From Undibacterium umbellatum (GTDB lineage: Bacteria > Pseudomonadota > Gammaproteobacteria > Burkholderiales > Burkholderiaceae_D): a stretch of DNA of 64,000 bases. The position numbers were made by a program, and so were the translations under genes. The notes under the pieces are model-generated. The model saw only the letters and a list, made by a program, of their open reading frames with translations, had not been told where the DNA came from and did no database searches. The stretch is from assembly GCF_014284125.1 (NCBI RefSeq), contig NZ_JACOFX010000002.1:496001-560000 (forward strand), in the 5' to 3' direction. This document shows positions 28,391 through 37,878 of this stretch, piece after piece (position 1 is the stretch's first letter; every line of letters starts with the position of its first letter).

Positions 28391-29992
28391 ATGACTCAAT
28401 CCGCGGCTATGGATGGCGCTGAAAAAGCGCAGATGCCAAAGCAAATACCCTATATCATCGCCAATGAGGGCTGTGAGCGCTTCAGCTTTTATGGGATGCG
28501 TAATATCCTCACGCCTTTCCTGATTACCAGCCTGCTGTTGTCCATGCCGGAAGAATTGCGCAAGGGCATGGCGAAAGAAGTGTTTCATACTTTCGTCATC
28601 GGTGTGTATTTCTTCCCTTTGCTCGGTGGTTGGCTGGCTGACAGATTCTTTGGTAAGTACAATACTGTGTTGTGGCTCAGCCTGGTATATTGCTGCGGCC
28701 ATGCCTGCCTGGCTATTTTTGAGAATAACCGTAACGGATTTTATACCGGGCTTTTCCTGATTGCCTTGGGGTCAGGGGGTATCAAACCGCTGGTGACTTC
28801 TTTTGTCGGTGACCAGTTTGACCAGTCGAATCGCTCTCTCGCACAGAAGGTATTTGATGGCTTTTACTGGATCATCAACTTCGGTTCTTTCTTCGCCTCT
28901 TTGCTGATGCCTTTCTTCCTCAAAGAATTCGGTGCCAGTATCGCTTTTGGTATCCCGGGTGTGCTGATGTTGATTGCGACCATCATTTTCTGGTCTGGTC
29001 GTACCAAATACATCCATGTACCACCAGCCCCGCGTGACCCGCATTCCTTCTTGAATGTGGTGCGTACAGCCTTGACGACCAATGTGCCTGGTCAGGCCAG
29101 GAGCGGTTATTTCATGGCAGTGGCAGGTGTCTTGCTGGCGATAGGTTCCATGTTCCTGATCCCTAAAGTCGGTATCGTCGCTGCCCTGTGTCTGGCGCTG
29201 GTACTGGTCCTGGGCTTTGGTGGCATGGGTGCCTGGATGCAGTTGGAACGTGCCCGTGGTATCCATCCTGACGCCGCGGTTGATGGCGTACGCTCAGTCT
29301 TGCGTATCCTGGTGGTGTTTGTCTTGGTGACACCATTCTGGTCCCTGTTTGATCAAAAAGCATCGACTTGGGTATTGCAGGCTAATGATATGATCAAGCC
29401 GACAATATCATTTTCTATATTTTCCTCCAGTTTCTCCTTTGAGTTCCAGGCTGCCCAAATGCAGGCGTTGAACCCTTTGCTGGTGATGTTGCTGATCCCT
29501 TTCAATAATATTGTCTTGTATCCTTTGTTGAAACGCAATGGCGTTGAATTGACAGCCTTGCGCCGCATGGGGGCTGGCATTGCCTTCTCAGGCCTTGCCT
29601 GGATCGTGGTTGGCTTCATGCAGTTGGCAATTGATGGTGGCAATGCCTTGGAAATCACCTGGCAAATCTTGCCGTATGCCTTGCTGACATTTGGTGAAGT
29701 GCTGGTGTCCACCACAGGCCTGGAATTCGCCTACAGCCAGGCACCTTTGGCGATGAAGGGCGTGATCATGAGTTTCTGGAATTTGTCCGTCACGATAGGC
29801 AATCTGTGGGTATTGCTGGCAAACTCCAGCGTCAAGAGCGCAGCTGTAACAGAGCAAATCAAGGCAACTGGTATGAGCGTCACTGCTTTCCAGATGTTCT
29901 TCTTTGCCGGTTTTGCCCTGTTTGCTGCCTTCCTGTTTGCGCTCTATGCGCGAGGCTATACGATGCAAAACAATTATCGCCAGGCCAAATAG
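28391..29992 (+). CDS. POT-family proton-dependent peptide transporter
   Basis: 533 aa, start six bases after GGAG. The POT signature ExxERFxxYG appears as EGCERFSFYGMR in helix 1, the proton-coupling and peptide-binding motif. FVIGVYFFPLLGGWLADRFFGKYNT follows, and GSGGIKPLVTSFVGDQFDQ is the conserved second POT motif. Twelve to fourteen transmembrane helices are expected. It imports di- and tripeptides with protons across the inner membrane. A bidirectional terminator separates it from the convergent phosphatase gene. Confidence 0.94.
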   Translation: MTQSAAMDGAEKAQMPKQIPYIIANEGCERFSFYGMRNILTPFLITSLLLSMPEELRKGMAKEVFHTFVIGVYFFPLLGGWLADRFFGKYNTVLWLSLVYCCGHACLAIFENNRNGFYTGLFLIALGSGGIKPLVTSFVGDQFDQSNRSLAQKVFDGFYWIINFGSFFASLLMPFFLKEFGASIAFGIPGVLMLIATIIFWSGRTKYIHVPPAPRDPHSFLNVVRTALTTNVPGQARSGYFMAVAGVLLAIGSMFLIPKVGIVAALCLALVLVLGFGGMGAWMQLERARGIHPDAAVDGVRSVLRILVVFVLVTPFWSLFDQKASTWVLQANDMIKPTISFSIFSSSFSFEFQAAQMQALNPLLVMLLIPFNNIVLYPLLKRNGVELTALRRMGAGIAFSGLAWIVVGFMQLAIDGGNALEITWQILPYALLTFGEVLVSTTGLEFAYSQAPLAMKGVIMSFWNLSVTIGNLWVLLANSSVKSAAVTEQIKATGMSVTAFQMFFFAGFALFAAFLFALYARGYTMQNNYRQAK

Positions 29993-30018
29993 ACTGACCG
30001 CGTTGGTAAAAGAAAACA

Positions 30019-30057
30019 AAAAAAACCGCATGATTTGTATTCATGCGGTTTTTTTTC
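30019..30057. terminator. bidirectional rho-independent terminator (POT / phosphatase)
   Basis: An A-run then ACCGCATGA, loop TTTGTAT, TCATGCGGT and a T-run. Flanking homopolymer runs make it effective on both strands, between the convergent POT transporter (ends 29992) and the phosphatase gene (ends 30071). Confidence 0.92.
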
Positions 30058-30070
30058 ATTCAGATATTGA

Positions 30071-31753
30071 TCAGCGCAGTATCTCAGTCAACACTCGCCC
30101 TTCAGAACCAGAAGGCGGGCGTAAGCGTAACAGGTGGGCCAGCGTTGGCGCTATATCCATGACTTCAGCATACTGTCCATAAGCACCCGCTTTGAAGGGT
30201 TTGCCCATGAGTATCAGCGGTACATTAGTGTCGTAGATATAGGGAGAACCATGGGAAGTGCCGTGTGCTTCACTGCCAAAATACCAGTAAGGCTTGGCAA
30301 CCACCAAGACATCGCCTGAGCGCTGTTTATGCCATGCGCGTTGCATCAGGGTTCCCATGCGGGTGCGTGGCAGGTTGCCGTTTTCAAGCTGAGTGCGGGT
30401 AAAACTATCAGCCACACCTGGCAAGCCCAGCAGATATCTCGCTGCAGCAGTTTCGACTTCGTCGCGTTTCAGGGCTTTTTGTTCTATCAGCTTATAGTCG
30501 AGCAAAAAGTTGGGCGCAGACCATTTGCGGACCAAGTCCTTTTGTCCAAACTTTTCAGTCAGATGCTGATTCAGGTCGACCATCATTTTCTTGCTGTCCA
30601 GCCGCTGCGCATCGCGTTTGATGGATTGTGAAAATTCCGGCACGTTAGGAAAACCATGGTCAGCTGTCAGTACAACGATGGTATTGTCCAGCCCGACACG
30701 CTTGTCGAGATAGGTGAAGAAATTTGCCAGCATTCTGTCCAGTCTTTGCAGATGGTCATGCGACATGCGGCTTTCTGGTCCAAAACTGTGATTGACATAG
30801 TCGTGACTGGACAGACTGACCCCCAGCACATCCGGCACGCCCGACGGGTTTTGTCCCAGCTTTTCTCCTTCGATGGCGGCGCGGGCAAAGTCCAGCGTCA
30901 TTTCATCCAGATAGGGTCCAGTGTACAGTTGCTTATAGTAGTCGGCATCTGGTTTGCCGGACTTACTGGTGTAGACAAAGGGGAAACGCTTGTCTTTTTC
31001 CTTTTGATTGATCACCAGTTCATCATCAGCATCGGCTGCATAGGCGGCGTCAGGTAACAATGGTCGCCATTCCTTGCCATAAAAACGGTCTTGCGGTTTT
31101 GCTGCCTGAAATTGCTGTACCCATTGCGGGTGGGATTTCATGTAATAAGTGGAACTGGCAAAATTGCCCGTCTTGCTCATATACATATAGGCGGTACCAG
31201 TCTTGCCTGCCAGCAGGATCGCCCCTCTGTCCTTGCCAGAGACAGTGACGACCTTGCTGCGCTCGCCATTCGAATAACGCAACTCATCCCCCAGAGTGCT
31301 GACGCGCAGATTGGCAGGTGAAGTGCCATCACTGGACTTGGTATCTTCGCCTATATAAGTGTGTTCTTTATCTTCCGTACAATAGACCGATGCCAGCGTG
31401 ACCGGGTCTATCCAGTTATTGCCGACGACGCCATGCTGGTAGGGGTATGCGCCGGTCAGTACAGCCGAATGGCCGACTGCAGTCACGGTAATGCCATGCG
31501 CCTGATGTCCGTCAGAAAACCAGGCTCCCTGGTCCAGCAGACGACGAAAGCCTCCCTGGCCAAATTGATCGCGATAACGCACTACTTGCTCTTGTGGCAA
31601 ACCATCGACCACCAACACCACGACCAGCTTGGCTTGCACTGGTTTTTCAGCGGCCAGGGTCGGTAACACTGGCAGGGCAGTAGCCACAGTGAGGCAAGTC
31701 AGTACAAAAAGTCGGCGCATTGGGACGAGGGTGTTGGGCATTCGTTTCTTCAT
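30071..31753 (-). CDS. exported PafA-type alkaline phosphatase family protein
   Basis: 560 aa from ATG 31753 (AGGAC upstream). Signal peptide RRLFVLTCLTVATALPVLPTLAA, then an alkaline-phosphatase-superfamily domain: first metal Asp in LVVDGLPQ, catalytic-type Thr in GITVTAVGHSAVLTG, followed by QHGVVGNNW as in PafA enzymes (Thr nucleophile, Asn in the GN(D/N)W motif), and later metal ligands in LSSHDYVNHSFGP, LTADHGFP and SEAHGTSHGSP. These are periplasmic phosphomonoesterases or phosphodiesterases with two metal ions. It may release phosphate from organic esters; no pho box was identified. Confidence 0.9.
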   Translation of the reverse strand: MKKRMPNTLVPMRRLFVLTCLTVATALPVLPTLAAEKPVQAKLVVVLVVDGLPQEQVVRYRDQFGQGGFRRLLDQGAWFSDGHQAHGITVTAVGHSAVLTGAYPYQHGVVGNNWIDPVTLASVYCTEDKEHTYIGEDTKSSDGTSPANLRVSTLGDELRYSNGERSKVVTVSGKDRGAILLAGKTGTAYMYMSKTGNFASSTYYMKSHPQWVQQFQAAKPQDRFYGKEWRPLLPDAAYAADADDELVINQKEKDKRFPFVYTSKSGKPDADYYKQLYTGPYLDEMTLDFARAAIEGEKLGQNPSGVPDVLGVSLSSHDYVNHSFGPESRMSHDHLQRLDRMLANFFTYLDKRVGLDNTIVVLTADHGFPNVPEFSQSIKRDAQRLDSKKMMVDLNQHLTEKFGQKDLVRKWSAPNFLLDYKLIEQKALKRDEVETAAARYLLGLPGVADSFTRTQLENGNLPRTRMGTLMQRAWHKQRSGDVLVVAKPYWYFGSEAHGTSHGSPYIYDTNVPLILMGKPFKAGAYGQYAEVMDIAPTLAHLLRLRPPSGSEGRVLTEILR

Positions 31754-32039
31754 GGTTTGTCCTGAATGGATTTCAAAAATAAGCAGATCAAAGCCTTGCT
31801 CGGCAATAACAAGCACTACAAGGTGTATTTGAAGCGCAGCTTGAAATGATAGGGTAAAAAGCGTGTATTTGCTGGCATATGTTTTTATCTACAAACAAAT
31901 GAATTTGTTGAAATCACTGCCTTCAGTCAAAAACATTCTGCAAGGTATTGCATTTTATTACTTTACTCCCCTATGCTCAGCAGTAAAATATAGTGATGGG
32001 CCTATTTAGTCAGGCCCGGTCCAAGCGATAGGAATACTC

Positions 32040-33290
32040 TTGAGCAAAGAAAATTATTACGCTTACCTGTTTGATATCTTGCCAGTTGCAATTGCGATTC
32101 TGGTCGATGGCAAATTGGCAAAGCTCAATCCAGCTGCGCTTCAGTTACTGGAAGTCAGCGATGAGCAGCTAGTGCTAGGCAGGCCTGTTGATGAATTTGT
32201 TCATCCTCTGGATCAGCCACGCTCGCAGGGGCGGTTAAAAAAGCAGGGCGATAACTGGGCGAATGCGAATAGCAAATTCCGTGTGCGCACCAGTCAAGGC
32301 AATTTTCGCATGTTGCTGGTGATTAGCCGCGCTATCCGCTTTGAAGACCGGGATGCCGTCATGATCAGCGGTATGGACATGACTGAGCATAATGAAATGG
32401 AAGAGCAGTTACGACTCAGCGAGTTCAATTTCCGGCGTTTGTTTGAGAACATGCAAGACGTGTATTACCGTACCGATGTCAACGGTATAGTGCAAAAAGT
32501 CAGCCCGGCTGTCAGCAAGATTTTAGGTTATTCACCGGAAGAGATAGAAGGCAGGCCCGCCGAAGCACTATATCCCAAGGCCTCTGACAGGGATGCCTTC
32601 AAAAAAGAAATCATGCTGAATGGCATGGTGAATGATTTTCCTGGGCAGATGGTCAGCAAGGATGGGCGTGTCATCGATATCTCGGTGAACAGCCAGGCCT
32701 TGTTTGACGATGACGGCAATTTTGCTGGTGTAGAAGGAATATGTCGTGATGTGACCCAGCGCAAGATGCTGGAAAGGGAGTTGCAAAGATTGGCAACAAC
32801 GGATTCCTTGACCGGCATTGCCAACCGCCGGGCTTTTCTTGAGCATGCCGAGCATATATTCAAAAGTTGCCAGCGCTATCAAACCCAAATGACTTTGATG
32901 ATGCTGGATCTGGATTTTTTTAAATCCATTAACGATAAGTACGGTCATCAATGTGGCGACCAGGCACTTATCCATTTTGCCGAAACTGTCAAACTGGAAT
33001 TGCGTGAATCTGATTTGTTTGGCCGTCTGGGTGGTGAAGAGTTTTGTGTATTACTGCAACAGGCAAGTCAGCCAGAAGCCATGTTGGTGGCTGAGCGCAT
33101 CCGTGCCCACATCCAATCCCTGCCTTTGAGCGCAGCAAGTGGCGAAACCTTTTCCCTGACGGTGAGTATAGGCATCGCCACCTACAGGCCAGAAGATGAC
33201 CGCCTGGGTCGCCTGTTGGAACGCTCAGACAAGGCACTATATCAAGCCAAGAGCCATGGCCGCAATCAGGTAATCTGGGAAGCCTGCTGA
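32040..33290 (+). CDS. PAS-PAS-GGDEF diguanylate cyclase
   Basis: 416 aa; TTG start with AGGA six bases upstream and no nearby ATG. Two PAS domains (about 1-120 and 130-250: NFRRLFENMQDVYYRTDVNGIVQ, FPGQMVSKDGRVIDISVN) precede a GGDEF domain (about 255-416) with LTGIANRRAFLEH, LDLDFFKSINDKYGHQCGD and GGEEF. RESD lies five residues before it, so product inhibition through the I-site is likely. No membrane helix is seen. It makes c-di-GMP in response to a signal bound or sensed by the PAS domains. Confidence 0.92.
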   Translation: MSKENYYAYLFDILPVAIAILVDGKLAKLNPAALQLLEVSDEQLVLGRPVDEFVHPLDQPRSQGRLKKQGDNWANANSKFRVRTSQGNFRMLLVISRAIRFEDRDAVMISGMDMTEHNEMEEQLRLSEFNFRRLFENMQDVYYRTDVNGIVQKVSPAVSKILGYSPEEIEGRPAEALYPKASDRDAFKKEIMLNGMVNDFPGQMVSKDGRVIDISVNSQALFDDDGNFAGVEGICRDVTQRKMLERELQRLATTDSLTGIANRRAFLEHAEHIFKSCQRYQTQMTLMMLDLDFFKSINDKYGHQCGDQALIHFAETVKLELRESDLFGRLGGEEFCVLLQQASQPEAMLVAERIRAHIQSLPLSAASGETFSLTVSIGIATYRPEDDRLGRLLERSDKALYQAKSHGRNQVIWEAC

Positions 33291-33319
33291 TGCAGCAGGC
33301 ACTTCCCGGTTATTGAAGA

Positions 33320-34450
33320 TCATGCGCTGAGAACGATGATCAGCAACAAATAAATGATTAATGAGCAGGCTGCTATCAGTAGCAAGGCAAATGTGCGCCA
33401 CAAACTGGCGAAAGTACCAAGTTCATAAGCGCCGCGCAATTGCCGGAATATATGAATAGGCGGTACAAAAATAAATAGCAGCAATGCCGTCATCGAAAAG
33501 CTGAAGGTGTTCAATATTGCTGCCACTATCAAGAGCAAAGCCATGAAAGACAGGGAGTAAAGTGAAAATACGGCATGATCGAACATGCCATAACGACGTT
33601 TGAAGATAAACATCAGCCATAAGAACGGCAATGAAATCGGCATCAGCAGGAATGATAGTTTTGAGGCATTGCTTTTTATCTTGTACAAGGTTAGCTCTGG
33701 TGTCTTGAGTGCATGCCTGACTTTCTTCTCTACCTGGGGGGATGAGAAGCTCACATTTTTTCCATCCAGTTTCTTTTCTATTGTTCGTGCGATGTCGGCC
33801 AGGCGATTGCTCTCAGGCTCTGATTTCTCACTTTCTTTTTTTGTGTTAGGAGCTGTCAATAAACTCAGCGAACTCTGCAAAGCAGTGATTTCCAGTTCAA
33901 GTTCAGTGATGTTTTCTTTCAGGTCTTCCAGCTTGGGATCTCCGGCAGGGAGTTTTGCACGCTGATCTTGCATTGATGCCAGTTTAAGCTTGTTTTCTTG
34001 CAAGACCTTGCTTATACCTTCTTTGGTATGCGGCTGATCCGAGATGCTGTTAAGCGGGTTGTTGCTTGTGAGAGAAAACACAAAAAACATCAGAAAAATC
34101 AAAAACAAAAATAAAGCCAGCGGCGAGACATAGCGGGTACGCTGACCAGCAATGTAATTGCGGGTTAATTTTCCTGGTGAGAATATCAATGCCGGGATCG
34201 TTCTCCATGCCTTGGTTTCAAAATGAAGCAGACCATGCAAGAGTTCTTCGATTAAATGCAATAGCGAGCGATGGATGTGTGCAGCCTGGCCGCAAGCATG
34301 GCAATAGCTGCCTTGCAACGCTGTGTTGCAATTAGCGCAGGTATGACCATGAGCTTCTGGCCCTGTCGCATGATGACTGGTTTTCTCTGCTTCATTCACC
34401 AGTATTATTGCTGTCGCCACTTCTGCGGCAGTCCCTATGTCCGGGCTCAT
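33320..34450 (-). CDS. DUF3667 membrane protein with N-terminal zinc ribbon
   Basis: 376 aa. The N-terminal quarter has a CxxC...CxxC zinc ribbon (CANCNTALQGSYCHACGQ) followed by AHIHRSLLHLIEELLHGLLHFETKAWRTIPALI and SPGKLTRNYIAGQRTRYVSPL, the DUF3667 signature, then a hydrophobic segment (LFLFLIFLMFFVFSL). A charged coiled-coil-like middle (about 140-240) and three to four C-terminal membrane helices follow. Function unknown. A clear paralogue lies at 41837-42928. It is convergent with the GGDEF gene, separated by a GC-rich hairpin (33282-33300). Confidence 0.85.
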   Translation of the reverse strand: MSPDIGTAAEVATAIILVNEAEKTSHHATGPEAHGHTCANCNTALQGSYCHACGQAAHIHRSLLHLIEELLHGLLHFETKAWRTIPALIFSPGKLTRNYIAGQRTRYVSPLALFLFLIFLMFFVFSLTSNNPLNSISDQPHTKEGISKVLQENKLKLASMQDQRAKLPAGDPKLEDLKENITELELEITALQSSLSLLTAPNTKKESEKSEPESNRLADIARTIEKKLDGKNVSFSSPQVEKKVRHALKTPELTLYKIKSNASKLSFLLMPISLPFLWLMFIFKRRYGMFDHAVFSLYSLSFMALLLIVAAILNTFSFSMTALLLFIFVPPIHIFRQLRGAYELGTFASLWRTFALLLIAACSLIIYLLLIIVLSA

Positions 34451-34567
34451 AAATGCGCTCTCTTTTTGATGAAGGTGTCTGGTCGTTGCACTAACTCCTG
34501 TGCAAAGAAAAATAGTTTGGGCAAGGTGTAGATTTTATAATATAAAGCTGAATGTGAGCCGGGCTAT

Positions 34568-34848
34568 TTAGAACTCATTTCATAAATAGGATGAGTGCGA
34601 ACAAGACGATTTTGGATGCAGTGCAAGGCGTGCCCCTCGCTAAGGCTGGTGCCTTAGCGAGGGAGGGGTGGCACACTACGTGCTGCAATGCGCCAAAATC
34701 GTCAGTTCCCGAAGGGCTTGCCTCATAACGCGCGCTGGACGGCGTTGGACTCGTTGTCAATAGGCAAAGCTATTGACTGCCTCGTCTGCCTTGCCAGCCC
34801 ACGTTATGAGGCAAACGCATCTCACCCTATTTATGAAATGAGTTCTAA
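34568..34848. mobile_element. 281-bp MITE-like element with 23-bp perfect TIRs and nested hairpins
   Basis: Left end TTAGAACTCATTTCATAAATAGG (34568-34590) is the exact inverted copy of the right end (34826-34848). Inside are two stem-loop units. Unit one pairs GACGATTTTGG (34605-34615) with CCAAAATCGTC (34693-34703) around a 13-bp stem (34634-34646 with 34651-34663, loop TGGT). Unit two pairs TTGCCTCATAACG (34718-34730) with CGTTATGAGGCAA (34802-34814) around GTCAATAG / CTATTGAC (34756-34777). No coding frame is present. It fills most of the gap between a DUF3667 gene and an LprI-like gene. It is probably a non-autonomous element mobilised in trans; copy number cannot be seen here. Confidence 0.8.
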
Positions 34849-34893
34849 CTACTTAAGCCTGTTTTCGAATTATCTGAGCAGAGCGACGATGGA

Positions 34894-35310
34894 ATGCGCG
34901 TATTAAAATACTTTTTATTTTTACCCCCACTTATGTTGAGTGCAGGTACACAGGCCCAGCGTGCAGCGTCTGGTGAAGACTGCTTCTCACTTGGCGGGCA
35001 GGCCGATGCGCGGGAGTGTCTGGGAAAACGTGTCACGCAAAGTGATTTCACACTCAGGCAAGTGGAAGCCGATACTCTGGCATCTGTGAGCGAATGGGAT
35101 GATACCGCCGCAAACCGCGCGCGCGTTAAGAGCAAATTGCTATCGTCAGGCAGGCAATACCTGCTTTACCGGACAGAGCAATGTGAGCTACAAGCAAACC
35201 TGGCAGCAGGTGGTACTGGCACATCTCACAGACGCTACTTATGCATACTAGAAATGAACGAGCAACGCATCGCTCACCTGCAAAGCGTGAAGGAAGTGAC
35301 GAATCGCTAA
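34894..35310 (+). CDS. LprI-like (DUF1311) exported protein
   Basis: 138 aa. Signal peptide RVLKYFLFLPPLMLSAGTQAQ, then a mature domain with the cysteine pattern of the lysozyme-inhibitor LprI N-terminal family (DUF1311): EDCFS, ARECLG, EQCELQ and YLCILEMNEQRI. These periplasmic proteins are disulfide-stabilised helical bundles; the mycobacterial member inhibits lysozyme, most others are uncharacterised. The start lies 46 bp beyond the right end of the 281-bp element, so its promoter may sit inside or be altered by the element. Confidence 0.8.
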   Translation: MRVLKYFLFLPPLMLSAGTQAQRAASGEDCFSLGGQADARECLGKRVTQSDFTLRQVEADTLASVSEWDDTAANRARVKSKLLSSGRQYLLYRTEQCELQANLAAGGTGTSHRRYLCILEMNEQRIAHLQSVKEVTNR

Positions 35311-35578
35311 ATCAGGCTGTATTGAACTCTGTTTACTTATTTACTCACGTCGTTTGCATGCCTGGTGCTGTGCTGCTTATTTGATCTGCCAGTTCAATAT
35401 CTGCTTTGATCAGTGTCATGCTTTTTCTGTTGCAATTGAAATCGTTTAGTTCTGGATTACAAAGGTGCAAATCTCGTCGCTGACGCCTGGCAGGGACAAT
35501 TTTGCGTAAGTGCTGCAAAGTGAATAAACGCATCGCCATGCTGAATTGCGATGCGTTTGAAACAGTATCCAGCGCGGT

Positions 35579-36544
35579 TTACAGCCACCCACTCTTGCGA
35601 AAACGGTAGTATAAATAAGCGCAGGTTGTAAGTATTATGCCTACAGCCAGCGGGTAACCATATGCCCATTCCAGCTCGGGCATGTTCTTGAAGTTCATTC
35701 CCCATATTCCAGCAAAAGCGGTCGGTACCGCAAAAATTGCTGCACCTGCTGCCAGGCGTTTGTTGACTTCACTTTCGTCTATGGCAACCATGGACAAGTT
35801 CACCTGTATTGCTGTGCTGATGGTGTCGCGTATGGTGTCGATTGACGTGTTCACACGATATAGATGATCATATACATCGCGAAAATATTCCTGGGTATTG
35901 ACACACAAGGCAGGTACGCGACCGCCGAATAATTTACCGCTGGCTTCCATCAAAGGCGTGACTGCATGTTTGATCACCATGATCTTGCGCTTAAGCTGGT
36001 ACAGGCGCTGGATATTCGCCCGCTCACTACCCTTGGTGAAAATCTGTTCTTCGATGAGTTCCAGCTCTTCTTCCAGTGCTTCCACAACAGGGAAGTAGCG
36101 GTCAACGACGGCATCAATCAGGGCATAAAAAACAAATGAAGAACCATGCTTGAGCAAATGCGGCTCCCGCTCACAGCGCTGGCGCACGCCAAGGAAATTT
36201 TGTTGGCAACGGTTGCGTACCGACAGGACATAGTTATCACCGACGAAGATATTAAGTTCTCCTATATTCAGTTCACCGTCTATCATTTCTACCGTGTGGA
36301 TGACGGCAAACAAGGAGTCGCCATACTCCTCTATCTTTGGCCTTTGATAACCATGACGCGCATCTTCGACAGCCAGTTCATGTAACTCAAATTCCACCTG
36401 CATTTCCTGTAATTCTTCATCCGAAGCATCGCGCAAGGCTACCCAGACAAACTGGTCCTTATGTTGTACATAGTCGCTGATTGCTGCCACTGAGATGTCG
36501 GACAGTTTGCGACCTTCCTGATAAGTAACGCAGTTGATTAACAT
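35579..36544 (-). CDS. corA: CorA-family Mg2+/Co2+ transport protein
   Basis: 321 aa, typical CorA length. A long N-terminal cytoplasmic domain (first half rich in Glu and hydrophobics, EELELIEEQIF), then two C-terminal membrane helices. The selectivity motif is GMN, here WGMNFKNMPE instead of the more common YGMNF..MPE, and the C-terminus ends in a short Arg/Lys tail (YYRFRKSGWL). It should act as a pentameric channel for divalent cations in the inner membrane. ATG 36544 starts the gene. Confidence 0.92.
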   Translation of the reverse strand: MLINCVTYQEGRKLSDISVAAISDYVQHKDQFVWVALRDASDEELQEMQVEFELHELAVEDARHGYQRPKIEEYGDSLFAVIHTVEMIDGELNIGELNIFVGDNYVLSVRNRCQQNFLGVRQRCEREPHLLKHGSSFVFYALIDAVVDRYFPVVEALEEELELIEEQIFTKGSERANIQRLYQLKRKIMVIKHAVTPLMEASGKLFGGRVPALCVNTQEYFRDVYDHLYRVNTSIDTIRDTISTAIQVNLSMVAIDESEVNKRLAAGAAIFAVPTAFAGIWGMNFKNMPELEWAYGYPLAVGIILTTCAYLYYRFRKSGWL

Positions 36545-36636
36545 GTTTCAGTTTTCCATTTTTTTGTTTGGAGAAGATACCAGTTGTTCTAGTCTGATCC
36601 AGTATAAGCACGATGTAAACCCTGGTTTGGCATGGT

Positions 36637-37713
36637 TCATTTTGTGTCGTAAGAGGTAGTGTCGCTGGCGCGCCACCAGCGTTTGTCTACCCGGAAATTG
36701 AAGCGACGCCGGAATTGCAAGGGGCTAATTTGGGTTTCTCTTTTGAACAGACGGCAAAATGAGCTATTGTCGCGGTAGCCGCATTGCTCAACGATGGTGC
36801 TGATATCCAGCATACTGATTTCCAGCAAATGCTTGGCTCTTTGTATGCGCAATTTCTGCAGATAAGAGAGCGGCGACATACCCAGCACCTCATTGAAATA
36901 ACGATTGATCGTGCGCGGGCTGACGGCAGCGGCATGTGCAACTTCCTGTAAATCATAGGGACGTCTGAGATCTGCCTCCAACCATGCGCGTGCCTTGAAG
37001 ACAACGCCATCACGGGCTTTGGCGGACAACACCAGATTCATGTCGGCACTGATCTTATTGCGCTCTTCCCTGTAATAGGTGGCATCAATGGCGCTATTGG
37101 CCAGGGCATCTCCAGAGTGCAAACGTATAATTTCATAGATTAAACGGTAATTGCTGGCTGGGGCACCAGTGGTAAAGATGTTCCCATCGACCACAACCTC
37201 ATGACGCAGATTCAATAAAACATTTGGATAATTATCTGCCAGCCATCCACTCATCATCCAGCTCATGGCAGCTTGCTTGTGCTCAAGCAAGCCTGCTTCT
37301 GCCAAATAACCTGTGGCGTTATAGCTGGCAGCGATGATGGCCCCAGATTGATGGCGGGAATGTAGCAAGGCTTTTTCTGCGGCCCCGGTTTTAACGCGCC
37401 TGTCCAGATCATAAATAGTGACTATTTGCAGGCCAGGCACAACCAGCGCGGTTTGCCTGGCGGGCAGATATTCATCGGCGCTATCGAAACCTGGTGCCAT
37501 CACACTTTCCAGCCAGGGCAGGTGCAGGGTCTTTCCATGTACATCAATGATGCGCCAGCGAAATGGCAGGGCACGGCTACCTATGCTGCTTAGTTTTTCT
37601 GGATGTCGCAAACTCCAAAAGGTGTTAGCTGCCGTAATGGCATCCAGGCTGGTCAGCATGGCACCCGGCATACAACCCTCCAGATAAAGCAGGTCAAAAC
37701 GAATTGGTAACAT
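36637..37713 (-). CDS. GlxA-type AraC regulator (DJ-1/PfpI + AraC HTH)
   Basis: 358 aa. The N-terminal about 200 residues form a DJ-1/PfpI class-I glutamine-amidotransferase-like sensor domain (FDLLYLEGCMPGAMLTSLDAITAAN; SGAIIAASYNATGYLAEAGLLE), the C-terminal about 90 an AraC double helix-turn-helix (LQEVAHAAAVSPRTINRYFNEVLGMSPLSYL; DISTIVEQCGYRDNSSFCRLFKRETQISPLQF). The usual nucleophile Cys of DJ-1 is absent at ASYNATG, as in other GlxA-type regulators. It is divergent from the FeeM/ThiF/nitroreductase operon, 332 bp away, and could regulate it (inference). Confidence 0.88.
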   Translation of the reverse strand: MLPIRFDLLYLEGCMPGAMLTSLDAITAANTFWSLRHPEKLSSIGSRALPFRWRIIDVHGKTLHLPWLESVMAPGFDSADEYLPARQTALVVPGLQIVTIYDLDRRVKTGAAEKALLHSRHQSGAIIAASYNATGYLAEAGLLEHKQAAMSWMMSGWLADNYPNVLLNLRHEVVVDGNIFTTGAPASNYRLIYEIIRLHSGDALANSAIDATYYREERNKISADMNLVLSAKARDGVVFKARAWLEADLRRPYDLQEVAHAAAVSPRTINRYFNEVLGMSPLSYLQKLRIQRAKHLLEISMLDISTIVEQCGYRDNSSFCRLFKRETQISPLQFRRRFNFRVDKRWWRASDTTSYDTK

Positions 37714-37878
37714 TTGATTACATAAATTTGCTTACAAGTCATGGCTGGATTGGCATAGCTCTTGTCTATTTTAGCTTATAACTTTAGTCAGGGCATGAAT
37801 ATACTTACTGCGCAGAAACGATATTTCTGCTTCCAGAAAGTGGGTGCACACGCCACAGGAAAGGTCTCTTTTCCCTTG

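Noticed and set aside
31981..32039. Possible c-di-GMP riboswitch upstream of the PAS-GGDEF gene
   Set aside because: A GGGCC/GGCCC pairing is present, but the conserved GEMM core sequences are not seen.
33282..33300. Terminator between the GGDEF and DUF3667 genes
   Set aside because: GCCTGCTG-ATG-CAGCAGGC is a good hairpin but no T run follows on either strand.
35345..35539. Small open frame on the minus strand between LprI-like gene and corA
   Set aside because: No Shine-Dalgarno and no recognisable pattern; probably chance in a non-coding gap.
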